Of a stretch of DNA of 64,000 nucleotides, positions 1 through 8,894 are shown one piece after another. Both the position numbers and the translations under genes were made by a program. Position 1 is the first letter of the stretch, and each line of letters opens with the position of its first letter. This DNA is from Rubritalea marina DSM 17716. Its GTDB lineage: Bacteria > Verrucomicrobiota > Verrucomicrobiia > Verrucomicrobiales > Akkermansiaceae. The stretch covers positions 94,935 to 158,934 of the forward strand of contig NZ_KB899255.1 in the NCBI RefSeq assembly GCF_000378105.1. The letters run 5' to 3'. Below the pieces are notes generated by a model. That model ran no database searches. It had not been told where the DNA came from and saw only the letters and a list, made by a program, of their open reading frames with translations.

Positions 1-376
1 TGGCGTTGTTGCCGTCTTCGTCTTTGGCGACCATGACGAAGTAGGAAGAATTGCAGTGCTTGATTTCGCCGGTCTGGATGTTCTCTGAGGTGACGCGGAT
101 GCCGACGGTCATGGAGGTGCGGCCGACGTAGTTGACGCGAGCTTTGAGGGTGAGAAGTTCGCCGACGCTCACTGGGTTTTTGAAGTCTACCTTGTTGATC
201 GAGGCGGTGACACAATACTTCCCGGAGAATTTTGAGGCTGCTGCAAAAGCGATTTGGTCCATCAGGTTGAGGATGTAGCCGCCGTGGATTTTGCCACTAA
301 AGTTGGAGTGTGAGGGCAACATCAATTCGGTGAGTGTGACGCTGGATTCTTCGGGATCTTTGACCATATTTAGCAT
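1..376 (-). CDS. acyl-CoA thioesterase, hotdog fold (3' part outside window)
   Basis: Hydrolyses acyl-CoA thioesters to free acid and CoA in the cytoplasm, by family. About 125 N-terminal residues are visible; the gene runs off the left edge. They contain the hotdog helix signature of the BACH/YciA group (NFSGKIHGGYILNLMDQIA, about residues 26-44), followed by strands typical of the fold (INKVDFKNPV, the GRTSMTVGI stretch). Two in-frame ATGs exist, at 376 and 367; I take the upstream one, but the start is not decided by any ribosome-binding site. It is divergent from the DAACS symporter, and about 135 bp of shared upstream DNA separates them. Acyl-chain specificity cannot be read from the sequence. 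Confidence 0.8.
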   Translation of the reverse strand, partial: MLNMVKDPEESSVTLTELMLPSHSNFSGKIHGGYILNLMDQIAFAAASKFSGKYCVTASINKVDFKNPVSVGELLTLKARVNYVGRTSMTVGIRVTSENIQTGEIKHCNSSYFVMVAKDEDGNNA

Positions 377-511
377 ACTAGGTGAGTGTTTTGAGTGGGA
401 AGATCTTAAGGGAGTAGAAGGTGAAAGCAAGGTGATTGTGTGCTGGGTGCTTTGGTGGCCGTTTTGACTTGGAACTTGTGCTAGAAGTGCCTGTTAGCTA
501 GCTTGTTTGGC

Positions 512-1840
512 ATGAAGAAATTAGCTGCGCATTGGCAGATTATCATTGCATTGGGTTTGGCTGTGTCGCTGGGAGTGATCTTTCGTAATTTCACGCTGCA
601 GAATGGGGTGGAGTCGTCCGTGGGGGCATTTGCAAGTCGCGCCGCCAACGTGAGCACCTTCATCGGCCAGATGTTCATGAATGCGCTGAAGATGATCATT
701 GTGCCTTTGATCGTGAGTTCGATCATCTCTGGGATCGCTTCGATGGGTGGGGTGAAAGGCTTTGGGCGCTTGGGCGCGAAGACCGTGGGCGTCTATATGC
801 TGACTTCCTTGTTCGCGATCTTGGTGGGGCTGATGGTGGTGAACTTGATCCAGCCAGGCTTGGTAGATGGCCAGCCAAACCAAGAGATTAAGGCGGCCTT
901 TGATCGCTCGGCCGAGGAGGCGAGTGCGAGCTCGTTGGAGAAGGTGGAGACGGCCGGGACGCGCAAGGCCACCGATTATTTTGATTTTTTCAAAAAGCTA
1001 TTCCCTCCAAACATTTTTGCAGCGGCATCGGACAATGGACAGATGTTGGGAGTGATTGTGTTTAGTATTCTTTTTGGGGTGGCGATGACGCGCCTTGCTG
1101 AGAAGCAAGTGAGTACGCTGCGCGAGATGATTCAGGGCTTGAATGATGTGATGATATTGATCACAGAGTGGATCATGAAGATGGCGCCAGTGGGTGTGTT
1201 TGCCTTGATGTTTCCGGTGGTGATGAAATCTGGAGCTCAGATTTTTATCGAGTTAGGGAGCTACTTTGCGACGGTGCTCAGTGCGCTGGCGATCCACTTT
1301 TTCGTAAGTTTGCCGTTGTTGTTGTATTTTGTAGGCAGAGTGAACCCTTTGGCACATTTCAAGGCGATGCGCACCGCTGTGCTCACGGCTTTTTCGACAG
1401 CGAGTTCTTCGGCGACCTTGCCGGTGACGATGCGCTGTGTGCAGGAAAATGCGGGGGTGAGTAAGCGCACCTCGAGCTTCACCCTGCCGCTAGGGGCTAC
1501 GGTAAATATGGATGGTACTGCCTTGTATGAATGTGTGGCTGTGATTTTTGTGGCTCAGGTGATGGGGGTTGAGATGCCGATCACTGCGCAGTTTGTGGTT
1601 GTGGTGGCGGCCTTGCTGACCAGCATTGGGGTGGCTGGAGTGCCATCTGCGAGCTTGGTAGCGATCTTACTCATTCTCAAGAATTCGAACATCGATGGTG
1701 CGGAGACTGCGGTGGTGGCCTTGCTCAGTGTTGACCGTTTGCTGGACATGTCGCGTACGGCGGTGAATGTCTTTGGTGATAGTTGTGCGGCGGTGATTGT
1801 GGCTTCTAGCGAAGGCGAGCGGGTGTTGGAGAAAAGTTAG
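512..1840 (+). CDS. dicarboxylate/amino acid:cation symporter (DAACS family)
   Basis: Inner-membrane secondary transporter of the GltP/DctA/SstT type, importing an acidic amino acid or C4-dicarboxylate with Na+ or H+. The 442-residue chain has the multi-helix pattern of the family, the serine-rich re-entrant hairpin (AFSTASSSATLPVT, near residue 292), the NMDGT cation/substrate motif (near 332) and the second hairpin (GVPSAS, near 376). There is a charged extracellular insertion rich in E, A and S near residues 115-150. A TTG lies nine bases upstream, but ATG at 512 gives the normal short N-terminus. The next gene follows after 38 bp on the same strand. The exact substrate is unknown. Confidence 0.9.
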   Translation: MKKLAAHWQIIIALGLAVSLGVIFRNFTLQNGVESSVGAFASRAANVSTFIGQMFMNALKMIIVPLIVSSIISGIASMGGVKGFGRLGAKTVGVYMLTSLFAILVGLMVVNLIQPGLVDGQPNQEIKAAFDRSAEEASASSLEKVETAGTRKATDYFDFFKKLFPPNIFAAASDNGQMLGVIVFSILFGVAMTRLAEKQVSTLREMIQGLNDVMILITEWIMKMAPVGVFALMFPVVMKSGAQIFIELGSYFATVLSALAIHFFVSLPLLLYFVGRVNPLAHFKAMRTAVLTAFSTASSSATLPVTMRCVQENAGVSKRTSSFTLPLGATVNMDGTALYECVAVIFVAQVMGVEMPITAQFVVVVAALLTSIGVAGVPSASLVAILLILKNSNIDGAETAVVALLSVDRLLDMSRTAVNVFGDSCAAVIVASSEGERVLEKS

Positions 1841-1878
1841 CAATTGGGCACGCGCCGTGCTGAAGTGCGCGTGATCCT

Positions 1879-2682
1879 ATGCGAGTACCACCTGAGCTTT
1901 TGATTGCTTTGAATCAGCTGAATGTTGCGGCGTTTGAACCGAGTGTGATGGGGATGCCCTTGCTCTGGGTTTTGGTGCTTTCTGCTTTTTTTATTGGGGT
2001 GGCGAAGGCGGGGTTTTCTGGGGTGTCCTACATCTCGGTGTTCTTGCTTGCGGAGGCGTTTGGGGCGAAAGAATCGATCGGGGTGGCACTGCCAATGTTG
2101 ATCACCGGGGATCTCATTGTGTACCCGGCCTATCGTAAGTATGGGGATTGGCGTAGCGTGTGGCAGTTCATGTGGCCCGCCTTGATTGGGCTTGCCGTTG
2201 CGGTGTATTTGCTGACGGTGTTCTCGAATGAGTCGATGCGTGTGGCGATCGGTCTGGTGATTGTCAGCATGGTGCTGATGCAGCTCATGAAGAAGTTCTT
2301 TCCTGAGAATTTCGACAGGCTAGCGCACTCGAAAGCCTTTGGCATCTCGGCGGGAGTGAGTGGGGGCTTGGCTACGATGCTGGCGAATGCCGCGGGGCCG
2401 ATCATGCAATTGTTCTTACTCTCTCGAAATGTGTCGAAGCTCGACATTATTGGCGTGGGGGCTCGCTTCTTTTTGATCATTAATTTGATCAAGCTTCCTT
2501 TGAATGCGGGTTTGGACTTGATGACCTGGGAGACCTTGCGGTGGAATCTTTACATGATTCCGGTGGTGGCGCTGGGGGTCTGGCTTGGCAAGAAGGTGCT
2601 TCGCAAGGTGCCACAAAAGGCCTTTGAGGTGTTGGTGGTGACTTTCGCACTGATCGCCGGGGTGAAGCTACTCGTTGCCTGA
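1879..2682 (+). CDS. sulfite exporter TauE/SafE family permease
   Basis: Integral membrane protein of 267 residues with about eight hydrophobic segments and the two-repeat organisation of TauE/SafE proteins, which export sulfite, sulfoacetate or other organosulfur anions. Family-typical stretches are the first repeat near residues 30-55 (GVAKAGFSGVSYIS) and the matching second repeat near 150-185 (GVSGGLATMLANAAGPIM). It follows the DAACS symporter by 38 bp, so the two may share a transcript. Its 3' end overlaps the convergent pabB gene by 15 bp. Substrate cannot be assigned; no sulfur-metabolism gene is adjacent. Confidence 0.85.
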   Translation: MRVPPELLIALNQLNVAAFEPSVMGMPLLWVLVLSAFFIGVAKAGFSGVSYISVFLLAEAFGAKESIGVALPMLITGDLIVYPAYRKYGDWRSVWQFMWPALIGLAVAVYLLTVFSNESMRVAIGLVIVSMVLMQLMKKFFPENFDRLAHSKAFGISAGVSGGLATMLANAAGPIMQLFLLSRNVSKLDIIGVGARFFLIINLIKLPLNAGLDLMTWETLRWNLYMIPVVALGVWLGKKVLRKVPQKAFEVLVVTFALIAGVKLLVA

Positions 2683-3924
2683 ACCTGCTTGGTAGGCGTC
2701 GAGTGCAAGCTGAATACCCTTTGCCTTGTGCAGCGTTTCTTGGAATTCGGCTGCTGGCTCTGAGTCCGCTACGATGCCAGCGCCTACGTGGTAGTGGATT
2801 TTATCGTGGTCGCGTACGATGGTGCGGATTGCGATGTTGAACTGGCTGGAGCCATTAAAGCCAAGGTAGCCGATGGCGCCGGTGTAGACTCCGCGAGTGA
2901 CGGGCTCGAGTTCTTCGATGATTTCCATGGCGCGCTTTTTAGGTGCGCCAGTGATCGAGCCGCCCGGGTAGCAGGACTGCAGCGCCTGCAGGTGGCTTGT
3001 GCCCTCGCGCAGTGTGCCGCTGACGGTGGAAACGAGGTGGTGGACTTGCTGGTAGGGTTCGAGCTTGAGGATCTCGTCGACCTTGACCGAGCCGAACTCG
3101 CAGACGGTGCCGAGGTCATTGCGCAGCAGGTCGGTGATCATGATGAGTTCCGAGATTTCTTTTTCAGAATGCTGAAGCTCGTGGGCGCTGGCGGCGTCTT
3201 GCTTGGGGTCTTGGAAGCGTGGTCGTGTTCCTTTGATCGGGCGGGTTTCGATCGATTGATTGTGGAGTTTGAGAAAGGTCTCTGGAGAGGAAGAAAGGAT
3301 CTCGTGGTTGTCGAGATTGAGGTAGGCCGCGTGGGGGGCGGGTGAGAGTTCGCGCAGTTGTTGGTAGAGGGTGAAAAGCTTGCTATTGTTTGAGGGCATA
3401 GTCTGTGCAGAGAACTTTTGTGAGAGGTTCACCTGATAGATGTCGCCAGCGGCTATGTAGTCGGCAATGCGCCCCACCTTGGCCATGTACTCAGTCTTGC
3501 TAATGGAGGGGGTGAAGGGACCAAAGCCCAGTGCGCTGGGGGATGAGTGTTCGGTTTCTAGCTGTGTGGATAGGGCGCCAGATTCAAACCATTGTTGGTC
3601 GCTGTGGCGGTAGACGAGCATCTCGTGGTAGGCGCCAAAGCAATAGTTGCCCTCGTACTCGACCCAACCGCAGAGCCCTCCGTGGGGGAGAGGGTGGTCG
3701 CTTTGTGCGTGCTCTTGGAGGTGGCTTTCTAGCTCGGAGGTGTCGCTGATGTGACCTCGAAAAACCTTGCGAGGGCGGGCTGTGATGATGCTTAGTGCTC
3801 CACCTCGATCCGATTGGATGTTTCCGGCGCTATCGAAGAAGACGAGCCCATCTAGGTGCTGTAAGGCGTGGGCCACAGCGATGGGTGAGTGCTTCAGTGA
3901 GATGGCTTGGAGGCGGCTAGGCAT
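2668..3924 (-). CDS. pabB: aminodeoxychorismate synthase component I
   Basis: Converts chorismate and ammonia (from a PabA glutaminase partner) to 4-amino-4-deoxychorismate for folate synthesis. The 418-residue chorismate-binding protein has the diagnostic PIKGTRPR motif (about residue 228), whose lysine distinguishes PabB from TrpE (which has PIAGT), and the C-terminal signature GGSITGAPKKRAMEIIEE (about 315-332). It ends without a fused PabC lyase domain. The ATG at 3924 gives a normal family length. No pabA or pabC neighbour is visible; the gene is alone on its strand and convergent with the TauE gene. Confidence 0.88.
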   Translation of the reverse strand: MPSRLQAISLKHSPIAVAHALQHLDGLVFFDSAGNIQSDRGGALSIITARPRKVFRGHISDTSELESHLQEHAQSDHPLPHGGLCGWVEYEGNYCFGAYHEMLVYRHSDQQWFESGALSTQLETEHSSPSALGFGPFTPSISKTEYMAKVGRIADYIAAGDIYQVNLSQKFSAQTMPSNNSKLFTLYQQLRELSPAPHAAYLNLDNHEILSSSPETFLKLHNQSIETRPIKGTRPRFQDPKQDAASAHELQHSEKEISELIMITDLLRNDLGTVCEFGSVKVDEILKLEPYQQVHHLVSTVSGTLREGTSHLQALQSCYPGGSITGAPKKRAMEIIEELEPVTRGVYTGAIGYLGFNGSSQFNIAIRTIVRDHDKIHYHVGAGIVADSEPAAEFQETLHKAKGIQLALDAYQAGSGNE

Positions 3925-4066
3925 AGTCGGGCGATGGCAATATCTGTAGGTGGTTCTGTGTCCTTCTCAAGCGAATTGTGCGTTGCGCAGGCGTGTCATG
4001 TTTTTCTTTGGAATTGAAAATCGGTTCTTTTCATCGGTGGGAGGACTTCGCACATTAGTGCCGTTC

Positions 4067-5224
4067 ATGGCACACTCGAGCAGTAGAATTCGCAGTAAGA
4101 GACCCAGCGCGTATCAGGTGGCTTGGGGGCTATTTGCGTGTCTCGCGGTGAGCCAGTTGATTGCGATTGGCTCTGCAATTGCGGTGCGCAGCGGGGAGGT
4201 GCGCGAGGTCGTGCGCTACGTGCGCGAGGATCCAATCGTGATTTCTGTGCCGGCGGCTCCAGAGGCGCGTGCGCCCCGTGAGGGCGAGGCGATTGCACCT
4301 CGTAGTCTTGAGCAATTGATGCTGGCATACGGAGAGGACGCGTCTGTCACTATGGAGCTGGGCCAGGCGCCGCAAGTGAGTTTGCCAGAGCAGAATGTCA
4401 AGGGTTTGAGCCAAGCAAGGCCAGCCAACGAAGAGGCCGCCATTGCACGTTCTGATGTGCGCAAGCTTGTCGAGGAGGCGGAGGCGGCGCGCAAGCGTGG
4501 CGATGCGATTCAGGCCTTGATCTTGCTTGATGACGCAGCGGCGCTCAGTGAAGAGGAACCGTTGGTGTGGTGGCGGAAAGCGGAGGTTTTTGAAGTGATG
4601 GGGCAATGGGAACGCGCGGCAGATTGCTACGAGCGCCTGTTCATTCAGGGGCCAGACATCGGGATATACTATCACAATGCGGCTTACAAGTTATCCAATG
4701 GTATCGAGCCGGAGTCTTCTAAGAATGACCAATTTGCCCTTGGGCATATTATGAAGCGCCTGAGTCATGATGGCATGCAGGTGCAGCTGCGCGTGCCCGT
4801 GAAGTTGTTGAACCAGGAGCGATTTGATCCCGAAGACATCCACTTGATTGTCCACCACTATGATTTGGTGGATAAGCATCGCGTCGAGCCGGTACCTGAG
4901 TCACGGGCTGATCAGATGAATGAGCGTTGGGTCTACGCTCCGGTGGATTGGAGTTCGGGTGAAGAGATTGCGGAAGCGAATTATACGGTGGCTGAGATGA
5001 GTGCTTCGGAGTCCCATTTGTTTGGACAACGGAGTTATTTTGGCTACGTGGTCGAGCTCTATTATCAAAATGAATTGGTAGATCAGCAGGCAAACCCACG
5101 TAAGCTTCATTCAATACACGCAAAGCAACAAGTAACTCCTAGTTATGGCTTGCCATTTGACGGGGAGCTGCCACCAATGAACGAAGGCAACCCCCTACTA
5201 CCTAACTTGCCTAGTGAGTATTGA
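4067..5224 (+). CDS. single-pass membrane protein with TPR-like helices, unknown function
   Basis: A 385-residue protein I do not recognise. A basic N-terminus is followed by one transmembrane helix (about residues 17-40), a low-complexity extracytoplasmic linker, a TPR-like helical pair near residues 135-205 (KRGDAIQALILLDDAAALS, then AEVFEVMGQWERAADCYERL) and a beta-rich C-terminal half. The open frame continues upstream to a GTG at 3950, but ATG at 4067 puts the membrane helix in the usual place. The stop codon lies just before the next start (ATG 5233), so the two are almost certainly co-translated. That partner is a membrane pseudokinase-SUMF1 protein, suggesting a shared envelope assembly. 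Confidence 0.7.
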   Translation: MAHSSSRIRSKRPSAYQVAWGLFACLAVSQLIAIGSAIAVRSGEVREVVRYVREDPIVISVPAAPEARAPREGEAIAPRSLEQLMLAYGEDASVTMELGQAPQVSLPEQNVKGLSQARPANEEAAIARSDVRKLVEEAEAARKRGDAIQALILLDDAAALSEEEPLVWWRKAEVFEVMGQWERAADCYERLFIQGPDIGIYYHNAAYKLSNGIEPESSKNDQFALGHIMKRLSHDGMQVQLRVPVKLLNQERFDPEDIHLIVHHYDLVDKHRVEPVPESRADQMNERWVYAPVDWSSGEEIAEANYTVAEMSASESHLFGQRSYFGYVVELYYQNELVDQQANPRKLHSIHAKQQVTPSYGLPFDGELPPMNEGNPLLPNLPSEY

Positions 5225-5232
5225 TAGACGAG

Positions 5233-6783
5233 ATGGAGACTACGTTTCAGAGAGTGCTTAAAGTCGGCGATCAGGTAGGTGATTATCTATTTGAAGGCCT
5301 ACTGATAGACGGCGAAGACATGAACACCTGGAAGGCTAAGCAGATTTCTGTGAGCCGCGGAGTGATCATCGATAGTCTGAACCTCCCTGGAGCCACGGAT
5401 CAAGATGTCATCAATACCTTCCTCGATGATGTGCGCGCTAAGGCAAAAGTCGACCACCCATTGATTGGTTCGGTATTTGAAGCATTCCATGAGTCGCCGC
5501 ATTGTTTCTACGCTCGAGAGCGCCTGCAGGGCACCAATCTTCAGGTTTCGATGGATACGAAGAAGCAATGGCTGCCGAAGCAAATGATTCGCATCATTGC
5601 TCAGTTGGCTGAGGCGAATTACTTTTTTGAGCGCCGCCAGGTGGCGACTCTTCCCATCCTACCGGAGCATATTTTCATTGGAGACGACTTGCTGACCCGC
5701 GTGATTAACATGGCGGTGGGAGGTGAGTACAGTGCCGAGGTGGGGCTCGAAGACCGCATTAGCATCGCTACTGCATTGAAACCGATGCTGAAGACAGGTG
5801 AACAGGGGGCGACTCGTGTGCGTTCCTTGCTCGACCACATGTGTGATCTTGAGCGCGAGGTGCCAGTGACTTGGAGGCAGGTGCTGGAGCTTTCGCGTCA
5901 GGTGGAGGCGGACCTTTCATATGCGAGTACCGAGCAGGTGCCGCAGTCCGATACGGTGAAGCTGGAGCGCCGCCGGAAGCAACAAGAGGTCATTGCGATG
6001 ATTTCTGTGGTGTTCATCGTGTTTTGCGTTTTGGTAGGTTTGAGCCAGATGATTGAACCAGAAAAGCGCAGTGTCGCACGTGATTTAAGCCAGATGCTGC
6101 AAATCGATGCTGGCGAGGTTGAGGGGCTCGATGGTGATACCGTGGATGTGGAGACTTTCTGGATCGATTCGCACGAAGTCACGATTGCCGAGTACGCCAA
6201 GTTTCTGGAAGTGATGGAGATGTTTGATGAGCGTCAGCGTTCTGTCTACCAGCACGAGAACCAGCCAAGCTCGAAGGTCAGCCACATTCCTGATGACTGG
6301 GAAGCGATGCACTCGGCAGCCAAGCTCAATGGTGAGTGGAATGGTCTGGTGATGGATTTGAATTGTCCGGTGGTGGGTATCGATTGGTGGGACGCGTACG
6401 CCTACTGTAATCATATTCGCAAGCGACTCCCTAGTGTTGATGAATGGCGCTTGATCGTGGGGGTGAAGAAGGAGGGTGAAACCATGCAGAAAGCGTCACC
6501 GTGGGGGCAGGTGGATGCGAGTCAAGTTGATGTCACGCCACCTGGGCTGCATGGAATGGCTGGCAATGTTTCGGAGTGGGCGGCAGCACCTGCAAAAGAT
6601 CCAGCAAGCCCAGTAAAGCCTGAGATGTGGATGCTTCTCGGTGGTGCTTACGATAAAGTGGCCAGTGATGCTTCGACTATCGAGTGGATTGATCTCTCGG
6701 GGACTGAGCTTGAAGATGGCCGCAACTTACGCCGTAGCAACGTGGGCTTCCGTGCGGTGAGCGATCGTGCACCACGACTGTAG
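5233..6783 (+). CDS. membrane pseudokinase with C-terminal SUMF1/FGE-like domain
   Basis: A 516-residue protein. Residues 1-240 have the layout of a Ser/Thr kinase lobe pair (DYLFEGLLIDGEDMNTWKAK as the glycine-loop region, VDHPLIGSVFEAF, a hinge, PEHIFIGDDL in place of the catalytic loop) but lack the VAIK lysine, HRD aspartate and DFG aspartate. A transmembrane helix (about 256-276) leads to a formylglycine-generating-enzyme fold (about 295-515): DVETFWIDSHEVTIAEYAKF, WDAYAYCNHIRKRLPSVDEW, GLHGMAGNVSEWA, GGAY and GFRAVS. The paired cysteines of true FGE enzymes are absent near the C-terminus, so oxidase activity is unlikely. A TTG at 5221 overlaps the previous stop; the ATG at 5233 is preferred. 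Confidence 0.72.
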   Translation: METTFQRVLKVGDQVGDYLFEGLLIDGEDMNTWKAKQISVSRGVIIDSLNLPGATDQDVINTFLDDVRAKAKVDHPLIGSVFEAFHESPHCFYARERLQGTNLQVSMDTKKQWLPKQMIRIIAQLAEANYFFERRQVATLPILPEHIFIGDDLLTRVINMAVGGEYSAEVGLEDRISIATALKPMLKTGEQGATRVRSLLDHMCDLEREVPVTWRQVLELSRQVEADLSYASTEQVPQSDTVKLERRRKQQEVIAMISVVFIVFCVLVGLSQMIEPEKRSVARDLSQMLQIDAGEVEGLDGDTVDVETFWIDSHEVTIAEYAKFLEVMEMFDERQRSVYQHENQPSSKVSHIPDDWEAMHSAAKLNGEWNGLVMDLNCPVVGIDWWDAYAYCNHIRKRLPSVDEWRLIVGVKKEGETMQKASPWGQVDASQVDVTPPGLHGMAGNVSEWAAAPAKDPASPVKPEMWMLLGGAYDKVASDASTIEWIDLSGTELEDGRNLRRSNVGFRAVSDRAPRL

Positions 6784-6840
6784 AATCTCGGCTCGGAGTT
6801 TGACATTGGGGGCAAATTATCAGAATGATACCCAAGCATC

Positions 6841-7716
6841 ATGACTCGTATACTCTTTCTTATCAGTATTGTCCTTGTCAGCGTCTCTAGCTGTCTGGAA
6901 GCCCAAATCAGTCTGGGCGTGAAGACCAACCGTCGACAATACATCAGCTACGAGCCGATTCAGGTGACCGTTTCGATAGCGAACCAGTCTGGCGGGCCGA
7001 TGGTGTTGAAAAACAGCCGAGGGGCTCCTTGGGTAGAGTTTGTGGTGCGCAACCAGAGTGGTAAGGCCATCAGTAAACTACGTGAAGCAAACTACAGTGG
7101 TACCACGATTCCCACGGCAGAGCGCGTGAAATCATCCTTCACTCTCAACAATACCTTCGACCTTTCAGAGCCTGGTAATTATTCAGTCCATGCGATTGTT
7201 CGCACCCCCAATCAGGGTCCTGGCGAGGGCTCGCGTTCGCAGTCCGTGTTCTTCACGGTGAATCGCGGCGTGGTCAATTGGAGCACCAAGGTAGGCGTGC
7301 CGGGAGTGGCTGGCGATCAGCGTGAGTACAAGCTTCTGAAGAGTTCGGGCGATGGCCCGCCGAAGCTCTATGTGCAGGTGGAAGACGTGCGCAGAGGGCA
7401 TATGCTGGCCTGTTATTCATTGGGTTCTGTTTTATCATTCCGCGAGGCGAACAAAGCGGTTGATCGTCAGAACAATCTGCACGTGCTCTTCATGGCTTCC
7501 CCAGAGCTCTACTGTCACACGGTGGTGAATACCTCGGGGAAGACCACCCAGCGTCGCTACCATAAGAGTGTGGGGACCACGAATCCTTTTCTTTATACTG
7601 GCAACGGCGGTCAAGTAGTAGTAGCCAATTCCCAGCCGTATGATCCTACGAAGGAAGCTGAGGAACGCAGTAAGTTCCACAAGCTGTCCGAGGTGCCTAA
7701 TGGCTTTTCCCAGTAA
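6841..7716 (+). CDS. secreted or lipid-anchored protein, unknown function
   Basis: Protein of 291 residues with a clear export signal (MTRILFLISIVLVSVSSCLEAQ). Cleavage could be by signal peptidase II before Cys18 (VSSC) or by signal peptidase I after EAQ. Residues 25-140 resemble an Ig-like fold (YISYEPIQVTVSIANQSGGP), as found in proteins that decorate the envelope; the rest mentions no known motif and ends in a polar tail. It lies 57 bp after the pseudokinase gene on the same strand and 25 bp before the nucleoid-associated protein gene, so it may close the envelope operon that starts at 4067. Confidence 0.65.
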   Translation: MTRILFLISIVLVSVSSCLEAQISLGVKTNRRQYISYEPIQVTVSIANQSGGPMVLKNSRGAPWVEFVVRNQSGKAISKLREANYSGTTIPTAERVKSSFTLNNTFDLSEPGNYSVHAIVRTPNQGPGEGSRSQSVFFTVNRGVVNWSTKVGVPGVAGDQREYKLLKSSGDGPPKLYVQVEDVRRGHMLACYSLGSVLSFREANKAVDRQNNLHVLFMASPELYCHTVVNTSGKTTQRRYHKSVGTTNPFLYTGNGGQVVVANSQPYDPTKEAEERSKFHKLSEVPNGFSQ

Positions 7717-7741
7717 TGGATTGAGTACTTCTATCATCGAC

Positions 7742-8797
7742 ATGACCATCACAACGAACTTCAACAAAGCAACGCTGGAGACTGTCTCTCTGGCGAAAAT
7801 TGGCAACCCGCTGCGAGGCGAGTCTCTCAAGACTTCTAAGGACCTTTGCCAATTTGGTGAAGAGGATAAAGAGATTCTGACTTTGGCTTTCTTGAAGCCA
7901 TTCAAGAATCTTGAGCGTTATCACTTTCATCACACATCAGACCTTAGCCTGCACGAGATGCACTGCTATGCGAATACGATCTTTGATCAAGACGAACGCT
8001 TCCTCACGTATTCTAGAAAAATTGCGAGACACTTATACGATAAGACCAAGCACCCGAATATCAAGTCAGGCGACCTTTGTATCGCGCTGATCCGTGGGGT
8101 GCAAATCAATGGTGAGATCTGTGATGCCATCAGCGTGGTCAAGTCGGAGAGCCTCACCCCATTTCTTGAGATTTCAGACCAGGATGGGGACCTGCAGCTC
8201 ACGACACACAATGGGATTTACCCAGATAAGATCGACAAAGGTTGCTTGATCGTGGACTACGATAAAGATGGTGGCTACCTAGTTTACACTTTTGACAAAG
8301 GTGGTTCAGAAACCAACTTTTGGGTGCGTGATTTCCTTGGTGCGCGGGCGCGCAAGGACGACGAATACCGCACCAAGCAATATGCTTCCATGTGCACCTC
8401 ATTCGCTGATGAAGGCCTGCCCGAGGAAATGCCTCTCGAGCAAAAGTATCGCGTCGCAAATGACGCCATTCAGTACATGAGTGAGGCTGAGACCTTTGAT
8501 GAAAAGCACTTCCACGATGAGGTGTTGCGCGAGCCTGAGATCATCGAACAATTCACTCAATACAAGGACAACTACAAAGACGAAGATGGTGAGCCAATCG
8601 CCACCGAGTTTGCTATCGATAAGGTGGCTGCCAAGAAGGCTGGCTCCAAGATCAAAGGCAACCTCAAGCTCGATACTGGTGTGGTGATGAAATTCACTCC
8701 AGACTTCGCAGAGCGCGAGAGCGATATCCTTGAGCGGGGTTACGACGAGAAGATGGAAATGAAGTACATCAAAGTCTTCTACCACGAAGAATTGTGA
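7742..8797 (+). CDS. nucleoid-associated protein, NdpA/YejK (37-kD) family
   Basis: A 351-residue soluble protein resembling the NdpA/YejK nucleoid-associated family, which binds DNA in the cytoplasm. Family features include the N-terminal block with SLHEMHCYANTIFD and LYDKTKHPNIKSGDL, the central CLIVDYDKDGGYLVYTFDKG stretch, and a C-terminal region (about 240-345) with a basic DNA-contact patch. The open frame extends back to 7640 inside the previous gene, but the ATG at 7742, 25 bp after that gene's stop, is the natural start. A strong bidirectional hairpin follows 23 bp after its stop. Role in this organism is unknown. Confidence 0.75.
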   Translation: MTITTNFNKATLETVSLAKIGNPLRGESLKTSKDLCQFGEEDKEILTLAFLKPFKNLERYHFHHTSDLSLHEMHCYANTIFDQDERFLTYSRKIARHLYDKTKHPNIKSGDLCIALIRGVQINGEICDAISVVKSESLTPFLEISDQDGDLQLTTHNGIYPDKIDKGCLIVDYDKDGGYLVYTFDKGGSETNFWVRDFLGARARKDDEYRTKQYASMCTSFADEGLPEEMPLEQKYRVANDAIQYMSEAETFDEKHFHDEVLREPEIIEQFTQYKDNYKDEDGEPIATEFAIDKVAAKKAGSKIKGNLKLDTGVVMKFTPDFAERESDILERGYDEKMEMKYIKVFYHEEL

Positions 8798-8820
8798 TCA
8801 GGCCTTGAGCCATGCTCATA

Positions 8821-8855
8821 AAAAAGCTCTGCGGTGAATCACCGTAGAGCTTTTT
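8821..8855. terminator. bidirectional rho-independent terminator
   Basis: An imperfect inverted repeat, AAAAAGCTCTGCGGTGA facing TCACCGTAGAGCTTTTT, with A- and T-tracts on both flanks. It sits between the convergent nucleoid-associated gene (stop 8797) and ndh (stop 8895), and can end transcripts from either side. Confidence 0.85.
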
Positions 8856-8894
8856 GTTTCTCAGAGAGAGTAGCCGGGGGGCTGTGAGTGTGTG

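Noticed and set aside
2788..3345. 185-codon plus-strand frame inside pabB
   Set aside because: It is the antisense shadow of a clearly conserved pabB and has no domain of its own.
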